From assembly GCA_030602715.1 (NCBI GenBank), contig JAUVZD010000003.1:62001-126000 (forward strand): 64,000 nt of DNA, in the 5' to 3' direction. The stretch is from Candidatus Coatesiibacteriota bacterium. GTDB lineage: Bacteria > RBG-13-66-14 > B26-G2 > JAUVZD01. The position numbers and the translations under genes were made by a program. The notes beneath the pieces were generated by a model. The model had not been told where the DNA came from. It did no database searches and worked only from the letters and a program-made list of their open reading frames with translations. Each line of letters opens with the position of its first letter. The first letter of the stretch is position 1. Positions 19,184 through 26,993 of the stretch are shown piece after piece.

Positions 19184-20062
19184 ATGAACAAGGGCAAGAT
19201 AATCGTTCCCGTAGTAATTGGAGTTGTGATTTTGGTTTTAGTTTCCTGGTATGTCCTCACCCGCCACAGGGAACGGGCTGGGGTGATAGAGGCTTCCGGC
19301 GTCTTTGAGGCTAAGGAAGTTGTCGTCTCCGCCGAGGTGGTCGGCAAGGTCCTCGCCGTCTATCATGACAGCGGGGATATGGTGGTGCAGGGTGAAGCTC
19401 TAGCGGATATTGACACCACGGATATACTCCTGCAGATAGCCCGGGCTCGGGCTGGTCTGGCTGGCGCGGATGTGGGCGTCGTCCAGGCACAGACCCGGCT
19501 CTCCCAGGCACGGAGCAACTATGAGCGGGTGAAGGCGCTGTATGAGGACGGTGCCACCTCCGAGTCCCTGCTTGAGGAGGCGGTTACCGCACTCAAGCTG
19601 GCGAAGAGCGCTTTGGAAGCGGCGCGTGAGGCGAAACGCCAGGCGCAAGCCCAGGTGAACATACTCACCCATCAACTTTCCAAGGCGAAGATAGACTCCC
19701 CCATCTCCGGTCAGGTGCTGGAGCGCTTTATTTCCGCCGGAGAGATGGCTGGGGTGGGCACAAAGCTATTCTCCGTCGCCGACCTCTCCCATCTGTGGCT
19801 GGATGTCTATGTGCCCGAAGGTAAGCTGGGTCTGGTGGAGGTGGGTCAGGAGGTGGAGATTAGCGTGGACTCCTTCCCCGACCAGACCTTCCCCGGTCGG
19901 GTCTCGTTTATAAGCGGTGAGGCGGAGTTCACCCCCAAAAATATTCAGACCAAAGAGGAGCGCTCCAAGCTGGTCTTTCGGGTGCGGGTGGAGGTGCCTA
20001 ACCCGGAGGGTAAGCTCAAGATTGGCATGCCCGCAGATGCGGTCATCCTGGTGGGGGAATGA
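19184..20062 (+). CDS. HlyD-family membrane fusion protein of an ABC exporter (YbhG-like)
   Basis: One N-terminal membrane helix (residues 6-25) is followed by a biotinyl-lipoyl-like half (ASGVFEAKEVVVSAEVVG). A long coiled-coil hairpin spans about 90-170, then the second lipoyl half (KIDSPISGQVLERFISAGE) and a beta-barrel with the classic LWLDVYVPE. It is the periplasmic adaptor of the exporter encoded by the next four genes, linking the inner-membrane ABC complex to an outer-membrane channel. No TolC homologue is present in the window. ATG at 19184 follows AGGGAGA. Confidence 0.92.
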   Translation: MNKGKIIVPVVIGVVILVLVSWYVLTRHRERAGVIEASGVFEAKEVVVSAEVVGKVLAVYHDSGDMVVQGEALADIDTTDILLQIARARAGLAGADVGVVQAQTRLSQARSNYERVKALYEDGATSESLLEEAVTALKLAKSALEAAREAKRQAQAQVNILTHQLSKAKIDSPISGQVLERFISAGEMAGVGTKLFSVADLSHLWLDVYVPEGKLGLVEVGQEVEISVDSFPDQTFPGRVSFISGEAEFTPKNIQTKEERSKLVFRVRVEVPNPEGKLKIGMPADAVILVGE

Positions 20063-20092
20063 GCCCCCACACTTTTTTATCGGAGTAAGCCG

Positions 20093-21049
20093 GTGAATGA
20101 GGATAACCGAAGGACGATAGTCTCCGCCGAGGGGCTGGTCAAGTCCTATGGTGAAATCAAAGCGGTGCGGGGTATCTCCCTTTCCATAAGTGAGGGGGAG
20201 ATATTTGGTTTCATCGGTCCCGACGGCGCCGGCAAGACCACCACCGTGCAGATGCTGGTGGGGGTGCTCCCACCCGAAAGCGGCACCGTCTCCGTTCTGG
20301 GAAACGATGTGGTGAGTGATGCGGAATCCATCAAAGCTCACATCGGTTATATGCCCCAACAGTTCTCCCTCTATGAGGACCTGACCGTCTGGGAGAACAT
20401 TCGCTTCTTCGGGATGTTATATAAGTTGCGCCTTCGCCCAACCGACGATTGGGTGGACCGTCTGCTCTCCTTCAGTCGGCTCTCCCCGTTCCTCAAGCGT
20501 CCCGCAGGCAAGCTCTCCGGGGGGATGAAGAAGAAACTGGCTCTGTGCTGTGCCCTCATCCACCGCCCCCCGCTACTCTTCCTGGATGAACCCACCACCG
20601 GCGTTGACCCTATAAGTAGAGTTGAGCTGTGGGAGATACTCTATCAATTGGTGGAGGAGGGGCTGGTCACCATATTCTTCACCTCACCATATATGGACGA
20701 AGCCGAGCGCGCCGGTCGTATCGCCCTGCTCTCTGCCGGGCGGATACTTACCTGCGACCGACCGCGGGCGGTGCGGGACTCGGTTGCGGGGGTGATACTT
20801 GAGTTTAAGGTGGACGACCTGCTCAAGGCAAGGGATGTCTTGCGCAAACACTTCGGCGAGGTGCGGGTCAATGTCTGGAGTATTTATCTCCATCTTTTAG
20901 TGGAAAAGCCGAAAGAGGACGGTGCGCAGGCCAGAAAGATACTGAAAAAGGAGGGCATAAAGCTGGTATCCCTGCGGGAGAAGCATATCAGCCTGGAGGA
21001 CGCCTTCATAGCCCGCATCGGCGCCGAGAGGGGAGGAGAGGGAGAATGA
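20093..21049 (+). CDS. ABC exporter ATP-binding protein 1 (N-terminal half of YbhF)
   Basis: This is a full nucleotide-binding domain. It has Walker A GPDGAGKTTT, Q-loop YMPQQFSLYEDLTVWENI, signature LSGGMKKKL, Walker B LLFLDEPTTGVDP, and a switch position reading TSPYMDEAERA, where the usual H-loop histidine is replaced by Pro. The second ATPase (21046) keeps a His (TTHFMDEAEH), so the pair may have one standard and one altered site, as in asymmetric heterodimeric exporters. The start is GTG at 20093. Its stop overlaps the next start (ATGA). Confidence 0.93.
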   Translation: MNEDNRRTIVSAEGLVKSYGEIKAVRGISLSISEGEIFGFIGPDGAGKTTTVQMLVGVLPPESGTVSVLGNDVVSDAESIKAHIGYMPQQFSLYEDLTVWENIRFFGMLYKLRLRPTDDWVDRLLSFSRLSPFLKRPAGKLSGGMKKKLALCCALIHRPPLLFLDEPTTGVDPISRVELWEILYQLVEEGLVTIFFTSPYMDEAERAGRIALLSAGRILTCDRPRAVRDSVAGVILEFKVDDLLKARDVLRKHFGEVRVNVWSIYLHLLVEKPKEDGAQARKILKKEGIKLVSLREKHISLEDAFIARIGAERGGEGE

Positions 21050-21990
21050 TGGGTTCCACCCAGAGTAATGCAGAATTTGCCATAGAGGTGGAGGGTCTGG
21101 TGCGCCGTTTCGGCTCCTTCACCGCAGTGGACGGCGTGAGTTTCAAGGTGAGGCGTGGTGAGGTCTTCGGCTTCCTGGGTCCCAACGGCGCCGGCAAGAC
21201 CACTACCATTCGTATGCTCTGCGGTCTGCTTCTGCCCACCGAGGGAAGTGGTCGTGTGAGCGGATATGACATCCGCACCCAGAGCCAGAGTATTCGGGGA
21301 ATAATCGGCTACATGTCCCAGAAATTCTCCCTTTACACCGACCTGAGCGTGGCTGAGAATATCAGATTTTACGGTGGGGTTTACGGCATGAGCAGGGAGG
21401 AGATAGAGGAGCGTCTGCCGCAGATTTTAGAGCTTTCTGGGCTACGCGGTCGGGAGAATGAGCTTACCGCCAATCTTGCCGGCGGTTTTCGCCAGCGTTT
21501 GGCTTTGGGCTGCGCCATTATCCACAGCCCGCAGATTATATTTCTGGACGAACCAACCGCCGGTGTGGACCCCATCAGCAGGAGGGATTTCTGGGACCTG
21601 ATCTATAACCTATCGGAGGAAGGGGTGACCATTCTGGTCACCACCCATTTTATGGACGAAGCCGAGCACTGCCATACGGTAGCCCTTATTCACGAAGGAC
21701 ATCTCATCGCCATCGGAAGCCCGGAGGAGCTTAAGCGTCAGCATCTCGCAGATGTGCTCTGGGAGATAGAATGCACTCCCCTTTTTGAGGCTTATCGCCT
21801 GCTTTCCAGTGAGCCTGCGGTGGAGAGGTTATCCCTTTACGGCTCCGCCATCCAGGTTTTGGGCAAAGACCACCGCAAGATGGCTGGCTTTCTCCCCAGG
21901 TTTTGCCGAAAGCACAACATAGAGCTATTGCGAATGGAGGAGGTCACCCCCACTATGGAGAACCTCTTCCTCACCCTTATGGAGCGGTAG
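21046..21990 (+). CDS. ABC exporter ATP-binding protein 2 (C-terminal half of YbhF)
   Basis: It has Walker A GPNGAGKTTTIR, Q-loop YMSQKFSLYTDLSVAENI, Walker B IIFLDEPTAGVDPISRRDFW and an intact H-loop TTHFMDEAEH. The signature reads LAGGF in place of LSGGQ, complementing the first subunit, whose signature is intact but whose H-loop is changed. In E. coli YbhF the two domains are one chain; here they are separate genes overlapping by 4 bases. The subunits probably pair asymmetrically beneath the two permeases. ATG at 21046 follows GGAGAGGGAGA. Confidence 0.93.
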   Translation: MMGSTQSNAEFAIEVEGLVRRFGSFTAVDGVSFKVRRGEVFGFLGPNGAGKTTTIRMLCGLLLPTEGSGRVSGYDIRTQSQSIRGIIGYMSQKFSLYTDLSVAENIRFYGGVYGMSREEIEERLPQILELSGLRGRENELTANLAGGFRQRLALGCAIIHSPQIIFLDEPTAGVDPISRRDFWDLIYNLSEEGVTILVTTHFMDEAEHCHTVALIHEGHLIAIGSPEELKRQHLADVLWEIECTPLFEAYRLLSSEPAVERLSLYGSAIQVLGKDHRKMAGFLPRFCRKHNIELLRMEEVTPTMENLFLTLMER

Positions 21991-21992
21991 CT

Positions 21993-23114
21993 ATGCGCCT
22001 GTGGGCGATGATTTCCAAGGAGTTCATCCACATCCTGAGGGACCCACGAACCCTGTGGCTGGCTGTCGGCATGCCCCTGCTCTTTCTGGTTGCCTTCGGA
22101 TATATCATCTCCTTTGACTTCTACGATTTGGGTGTGGCTGTCTATCAACCTAAACCGTCGCCCATTGCAACCGACTATCTTGCTGGGCTTGGTGAAAGCC
22201 CCTATTTTGAGATTGAATATTGGGCACAGAGCTACGAACAGTTGGTGGAGTTGATTGACCGCAACCGGGTCAAGATAGGGATAGTCATGCCCACCGGGAT
22301 GGGGCGGGATGCGGTCAGGGGGGAGGAGGTGCCCATTCAGATTATCGCCGACGGGAGCGATAATCTCACCACCACGGTGGCTATCGGTTATCTTTTGGGC
22401 TACAGCGCCGATTTCACCATGAAATATCTGCAGGGGCAACTTCCCTTCGGTTACTTTGATAGAATCCCCCGCATAGAGGTGTTGGAGAAGGCTTGGTACA
22501 ACCCAGCGCTTTCCAGCCCGGTCTTCATCGTCCCCGGGCTCTTCGTGGTCATAATGATGTTGCTGGGGGTCATCCTCACCTCGCTCACTGTGGCAAGGGA
22601 GTGGGAGAAAGGGACCATGGAACAGCTCATCTCCACACCCATCCATCCTCTGGAGATTATAGTCGGCAAGATATCGCCCTATATGCTCATCTGCCTGCTG
22701 GATGTAGCCCTGACGGTGATTGTGGGGATACTACTCTTTGGCGTCCCCTTCAACGGCAGTGTGCTCCTCTTCTTGCTCATTACCTTCATCTTTCTTTTCG
22801 GGGTGCTCTGTCTGGGGCTGTTCATCTCCACCGCCACCAAGAGCCAGCAGCTGGCTATGATGATCTCCTTCCTAAGTTCTATGCTGCCTGCCTTCCTTCT
22901 CTCCGGCTTCATCTTTCCTATCAACTCTATGCCTCGCATCATCCAGTGGTTCACCTATCTGGTGCCGGCTCGCTATTATGTTACCGTCAGCCGAGCCATC
23001 TTGCTCAAGGGGGCGGGACTTTCTGCGTTGTGGGAGCCGACCCTCTTTCTGGTGGGATTCTGCCTGGTCTTTGTGGCTCTTTCCCTCTTCCGCTTCCGCA
23101 AATCTCTGGAGTAG
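21993..23114 (+). CDS. ABC-2 type permease (YbhS/YbhR-like)
   Basis: This 373-residue ABC2_membrane_3 protein begins MRLWAMISKEFIHILRDPRTL, the typical cytoplasmic elbow of this family. A first helix is followed by a large periplasmic domain (about residues 50-165) and five further helices, including the conserved REWEKGTMEQLISTPIHPLE loop. The frame extends 90 bases upstream into the ATPase gene, but ATG at 21993, 3 bases after that stop, begins the family similarity. It forms half of the membrane channel with the next gene. Confidence 0.93.
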   Translation: MRLWAMISKEFIHILRDPRTLWLAVGMPLLFLVAFGYIISFDFYDLGVAVYQPKPSPIATDYLAGLGESPYFEIEYWAQSYEQLVELIDRNRVKIGIVMPTGMGRDAVRGEEVPIQIIADGSDNLTTTVAIGYLLGYSADFTMKYLQGQLPFGYFDRIPRIEVLEKAWYNPALSSPVFIVPGLFVVIMMLLGVILTSLTVAREWEKGTMEQLISTPIHPLEIIVGKISPYMLICLLDVALTVIVGILLFGVPFNGSVLLFLLITFIFLFGVLCLGLFISTATKSQQLAMMISFLSSMLPAFLLSGFIFPINSMPRIIQWFTYLVPARYYVTVSRAILLKGAGLSALWEPTLFLVGFCLVFVALSLFRFRKSLE

Positions 23115-23117
23115 AGT

Positions 23118-24266
23118 GTGTTAAGTGGCAAAGACAAAGCCGGCTATTTCCGCAGGGGCTTATCCGCCCTGATGCGCAAGGAGTTCATCCAGGTTCTGCG
23201 GGATAGGCGAATGCGCTTCATCGTCTTCGGCGCCCCAATTGTGCAACTTTTAGTCTTCGGCTTTGCGGTAACATTTGACATTCAGCACATACCCCTGGCG
23301 GTGGTGGACTATGACCGTAGCCCCGCCTCCCGCAAGTTAGCCTCCTCCCTGTCTAATACAGTCTACTTTGATACAGTCGGTTATCCGGAAAGTGAAAGTG
23401 AAGCTCTGGCGTTGATGGATGCGGGAAAGGTGAGCGCAGTGTTGGTCATCCCGGCGGGGCTATATCGCCATCTGGGGCGGGGGGAGACCGCCCAGGTGGG
23501 GGTGTGGGTGGATGGAAGCGACGCCAACACCGCCAATGTAGCCGCAAAATACGCAGAAGCCATCATCTACAACTATTCCGCCGATATCGCCCTGGAGCAA
23601 TACTCGGTGGTCGGACCGATGACCACATTTGTGCCCCGCTTTCAAGTATGGTATAACCCCGAGCTGAAGAGCACGGTATTTATGATACCCGGAGTCATCT
23701 GCCTCATCCTCACCGTCATCACCATCATCCTCACCTCCACGGCAATCGTCCGTGAGCGGGAGATGGGAACTCTGGAGCAGGTGATGGTCACCCCGCTCTC
23801 CCGCCTGCAGTTTATGCTGGGCAAACTCATCCCCTACACCATCATCAGCTTTATTGATGTCACCCTGGTCATCGCTCTGAGCTACCTCATCTTCTCGGTG
23901 CCTATCCGGGGAAATATCTTCCTGCTCTATTTTTGCTCCGCCCTCTTCCTTCTGACCAGCCTGGGGATCGGCTTGCTCATCTCCACCGTCTCCCGCACCC
24001 AACAGCAGGCGATGCTCTCCACTATGTTCTACGCCTTCCCGGCCATAATCCTCTCCGGCTTTATGTATCCCATAGCCAATATGCCCAGGTTCTTCCAATA
24101 CATCACCTACGCCAACCCCTTGCGCTACTTTCTGGAGATTATCCGGGGAATAATGCTCAAGGGGAACGGCATTGATGTGCTCTGGCTGCAGGCGCTGATG
24201 CTGGCGGTGATTGGGATTGTCACCATTACTCTCTCCTCCCTGCGCTTCCAGAAGCGGGTGGGATAG
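23118..24266 (+). CDS. ABC-2 type permease (second subunit)
   Basis: This paralogue of the preceding gene has the same topology: LMRKEFIQVLRDRRMRF at the N-terminus, one helix, a periplasmic domain, then five helices around REREMGTLEQVMVTPLSRLQ. It starts at GTG 23118, 3 bases after the previous stop, completing a five-gene MFP-ATPase-ATPase-permease-permease unit. YbhGFSR-like and related systems export hydrophobic drugs or cations; the substrate here is unknown. A 29-base palindrome lies just after the stop. Confidence 0.93.
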   Translation: MLSGKDKAGYFRRGLSALMRKEFIQVLRDRRMRFIVFGAPIVQLLVFGFAVTFDIQHIPLAVVDYDRSPASRKLASSLSNTVYFDTVGYPESESEALALMDAGKVSAVLVIPAGLYRHLGRGETAQVGVWVDGSDANTANVAAKYAEAIIYNYSADIALEQYSVVGPMTTFVPRFQVWYNPELKSTVFMIPGVICLILTVITIILTSTAIVREREMGTLEQVMVTPLSRLQFMLGKLIPYTIISFIDVTLVIALSYLIFSVPIRGNIFLLYFCSALFLLTSLGIGLLISTVSRTQQQAMLSTMFYAFPAIILSGFMYPIANMPRFFQYITYANPLRYFLEIIRGIMLKGNGIDVLWLQALMLAVIGIVTITLSSLRFQKRVG

Positions 24267-24269
24267 GCT

Positions 24270-24298
24270 TGTAGCGGAGAGTTAAACTCTCCGCTACA
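24270..24298. repeat. 29-base palindrome, copy A of a dispersed family
   Basis: Arms of 14 bases (TGTAGCGGAGAGTT and its complement) surround a single central base. A second copy at 38074-38102 differs by paired changes. It starts 3 bases after the exporter operon and has no T-run, so it is not a standard intrinsic terminator. Confidence 0.85.
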
Positions 24299-24383
24299 TT
24301 ATGAAAAAACGCCAAATTAAAGGGGTTTTTATTGATTAAACCCTTTATGATGAGGGGCAGATGGTAAGCAATATCCCTCAAGA

Positions 24384-24620
24384 CTATTCTATCTTTCGCA
24401 TCCAAAAAGAGCTGGATGAGTAATAATCTTTAGAAGTAGAACCCTCCGGTAATGGAAAAGTCACCTTCAGCTTTTGGGGATATTTTCTGTTGATATAGCT
24501 GGCGCACCAGAGCACCTCAAAACTGCGATTGCAGGTCAAAAATGCTTGCAGGAGATATTGCTCCGACCAGAAGCGCAATTTTTCTGTCACCCAGTCTTTA
24601 GGATAATGTTTGGGGAAAAA
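24384..24620 (-). pseudogene. 3' part of a frameshifted SAM methyltransferase gene
   Basis: This frame reads HFFPKHYPKDWVTEKLRFW and then EQYLLQAFLTCNRSFEVLW, the normal continuation of the methyltransferase that ends prematurely at 24587. The junction is a run of six T residues on the coding strand near 24616-24621; one extra T would restore the frame. The piece encodes the C-terminal third of the fold and has no start signal of its own. It may be decay, an indel sequencing error at a homopolymer, or, less likely, slippage. Confidence 0.7.
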
Positions 24621-25303
24621 ATGTCGTGAATGTGGATGATGACCCCCTTTTTCAGCCGGGGTAATACTTCAAGATATAGATAAACTATATCTCCGCCGAT
24701 TCTGACCACATGGCTTGAATCAATAAATAATATATCTCCTTCCTCCAATTGATTAAAGAAATCAAGGTTCATCTCCTCCACCTTACGGGGGATCAACTCC
24801 GACAAACCAGGGAAGCCCTCCCTTAGGACTTTATCGGGATACGGCTCGATGGAGATGAGTTTGCAGGTTTTTCCTTCAGCTTGGTTATGCAAGACGGCTC
24901 TTGCGGAGACTAAGGTAGAATATCCGGAACCTACCTCTATAATTGTTTTAGGGGCAAAGTGACGAACCATACAATGCAATACAGCAGCGAAGAGAAAACC
25001 AAAGGCCCGATTGTTTGTATAGTATTCAAAGGGAGTAGAAGTTGGTTCATATGGAAAATTGCATTCCTGACTGAACTGGGGAAAAACCCTTTTCAGTAGG
25101 TTCAGTTGCCCTTCCAGATTAAGGTCAACACCTACCAGCTCCATTTCCCCTTCCCAAAGTTTATTATTGCTCTTTAGAAGCAGGGTGTCGGGGAGGGGGC
25201 TATAAAAATTTCGGCGTAAAATATGCCAACCCAACCGTTGAAAAAATTTAAAGATGACCTTGGAGGGTAACAGCTTGCTTAAAGTTCGCCTTAGAATTGA
25301 CAC
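24587..25303 (-). CDS. class I SAM methyltransferase (Methyltransf_24-like), 5' part of a frameshifted gene
   Basis: The protein has a Rossmann methyltransferase motif I (IIEVGSGYSTLVSAR) near residue 117, a motif II acidic residue in LISIEPYP, and GDILFIDSSHVVRIGGD for motif IV. It ends with VIIHIHDIFSPN followed by an abrupt stop. In this family HIHDIF is normally followed by about 70 more residues, which are present in another frame just downstream. AT content is higher than in the flanking exporter operon. Such enzymes often modify sugars or lipids in surface polysaccharide loci, but no such locus surrounds it. Confidence 0.75.
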   Translation of the reverse strand: MSILRRTLSKLLPSKVIFKFFQRLGWHILRRNFYSPLPDTLLLKSNNKLWEGEMELVGVDLNLEGQLNLLKRVFPQFSQECNFPYEPTSTPFEYYTNNRAFGFLFAAVLHCMVRHFAPKTIIEVGSGYSTLVSARAVLHNQAEGKTCKLISIEPYPDKVLREGFPGLSELIPRKVEEMNLDFFNQLEEGDILFIDSSHVVRIGGDIVYLYLEVLPRLKKGVIIHIHDIFSPNIILKTG

Positions 25304-25419
25304 AATTAGGACTCCTATCTCGTTAAGGTGATTGTTTCAGCAGATAGTTACAAGAATAAGCCAGCCGAAAATCCTCTAGTTGTAGTGAGAGGGAAAATTT
25401 TGGTTTTCTAATCCTTGCT

Positions 25420-25481
25420 CTACACCACTTCGCCGTAGCCCACCACCTGACTCTCATCCCCCGAAAAACTCGTCCCCGAGG
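25420..25481 (-). pseudogene. C-terminal remnant of a second Memo gene
   Basis: The minus strand reads GTS-FSGDESQVVGYGEVV followed by TAG. This matches the C-terminus of the intact Memo protein at 29673-30617 (GTSADFSGDESQVVGYAAVV). At DNA level about 50 bases match with roughly five differences. Nothing else of the gene remains; it directly abuts the DUF3160 stop. Confidence 0.75.
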
Positions 25482-25511
25482 ATTGGGGCGGTTCTCGGGT
25501 CAAATGGTTGC

Positions 25512-26945
25512 TTAGTAGTAATAGACGGTATCCCCTAGAAGCGGTGAGGCGGACATCTGCACATAGGGCTCACCATCCCAGCCCTCACGGAGGCATAACC
25601 AGCCGATGCTACTCTCCTGGTTCATCACCTTGATCCATTCGTAATGGGTGCTCCCGCCTTCGGGGTCGTCATACCACTGGTCTTCCTCTCGCCCTAGATA
25701 ATAGACCCACTCGCCCTTGGTTACGATTCCCAGGCGTTCACTCTCTATGTCCGGCATCGCACGCAGGTTGAGGGCCTCGGCTAAGACCTTGACCTGGGGA
25801 TAGACCAAGTAGCTCTCCATCCACGGTCCCGGGCTGGGTCCCTCTCCGGAATCAAGAAGCTCTCGCCACTGCTCATCATTTAAGGGCACATCATTTTCAA
25901 ACTCGTAGTGCATGTAAGCGGCGCCACTGCACAGTTGCTCCTTGCCCATCATCTCCACCACCACGGTCAGCACGGTGGGGTCTCCCACCGCCTCCAGCAG
26001 GAACTTGGGGGGGATACCCGGTGCGGAGCCTGAGGCGACATCGGCGATTAGAGCCACCCGCTGGTCGTTGATTTGAGCACCGGCATCGCTCCACTCCGCA
26101 GCCTCCCTGTCGTAGTTTATCAAGTTGACGGTGATTCTCTGCAGCTTGTAGCCGAAATCGTGGATGAAATCTTTCTCTTCCTCGGTGAACTCCTGCCCGG
26201 CGAACTCCTTATCGTTTATGGAGTTCAAGAAGTCCAGGGTGGTGAGTATTCTCTCGTAGGTCTCCCCCAGGGTATCAAAATCCCATTCATTTCCCTGGCG
26301 GTATTCACCAAGCCAAAGGTTGCGCCCTGCAAGCTCGTCGTGCAACTCCACCACCGCCTCTCTGAGGGCTTTGTATAACTGTGAGTGCGGCTCCACATAG
26401 CCCACCGGCTCGGGGATTATGGGCCACTCGTCTGGTCCGCCGCCGCTACCGTAGGCTCCCACCCCCTCGTTATAGAGTATAGTGTCGTGACGCAACTCAG
26501 TCCAGGTGGCAAGTCCGGTGGTCAGCAGTTTATCCTGCCAGGCAACCGTCTCCATGAAGCGCTGGATGGGCAATTCGCTATCAAAGAGCATCTTTATAGT
26601 TCCCAGCCAGCAGTTGTATATGTTGGCGGTGTAGAACTCGTCGCTGAAGGATTGGAACTGGTCAATCATCTCCCGCAGTTGGCTCTCGTAGTTGAGATAG
26701 CTGTCAAAATCAAAGACCTCGGTCAGATAATACAGCGCTTGTTCACTTCCCATCGCCGCTATCACCTCAGCGCCACAGGGAAGTAGGCGCAGATTGGTCA
26801 GGTCACTGACCTCAGGAAAGACCAGGTTCTGCATGATGTTGGTGTCCGGGGTGTAGCTCTGGGGCATCAGCTTGAAAGCTGGACGGAGGTCGGCTCCTAT
26901 CTTGGGCGGGGGGAGCTTGTCCAGCTCGGCGCGGAAGGCGGACAT
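25512..26945 (-). CDS. C-terminal part of a DUF3160 protein with SH3 domain (downstream of an in-frame TAG)
   Basis: This 477-residue ORF has no signal peptide and begins in mid-domain. Most of it is the second half of a DUF3160-type helical domain (YNCWLGTIKMLFD, TELRHDTILYNEG, PEPVGYVEPHSQLY). The end is a bacterial SH3-like domain (ALNLRAMPDIESERLGIVTKGEWV). It is in the same frame as the upstream 573-residue ORF. A single TAG at 26994-26996 and 16 codons without a stop separate the two. No ribosome-binding site precedes ATG 26945, so independent translation is doubtful. Confidence 0.8.
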   Translation of the reverse strand: MSAFRAELDKLPPPKIGADLRPAFKLMPQSYTPDTNIMQNLVFPEVSDLTNLRLLPCGAEVIAAMGSEQALYYLTEVFDFDSYLNYESQLREMIDQFQSFSDEFYTANIYNCWLGTIKMLFDSELPIQRFMETVAWQDKLLTTGLATWTELRHDTILYNEGVGAYGSGGGPDEWPIIPEPVGYVEPHSQLYKALREAVVELHDELAGRNLWLGEYRQGNEWDFDTLGETYERILTTLDFLNSINDKEFAGQEFTEEEKDFIHDFGYKLQRITVNLINYDREAAEWSDAGAQINDQRVALIADVASGSAPGIPPKFLLEAVGDPTVLTVVVEMMGKEQLCSGAAYMHYEFENDVPLNDEQWRELLDSGEGPSPGPWMESYLVYPQVKVLAEALNLRAMPDIESERLGIVTKGEWVYYLGREEDQWYDDPEGGSTHYEWIKVMNQESSIGWLCLREGWDGEPYVQMSASPLLGDTVYYY

Positions 26946-26993
26946 CTTGGCGGGGTCGTTGAAGGCGGAATAGTCGCTTGCCGAACCGTATAT

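Noticed and set aside
22493-23206. Long open frame overlapping the ABC permease genes on the same strand
   Set aside because: The product is His/Leu/Pro-rich without helices, and two well-supported permeases occupy the DNA.
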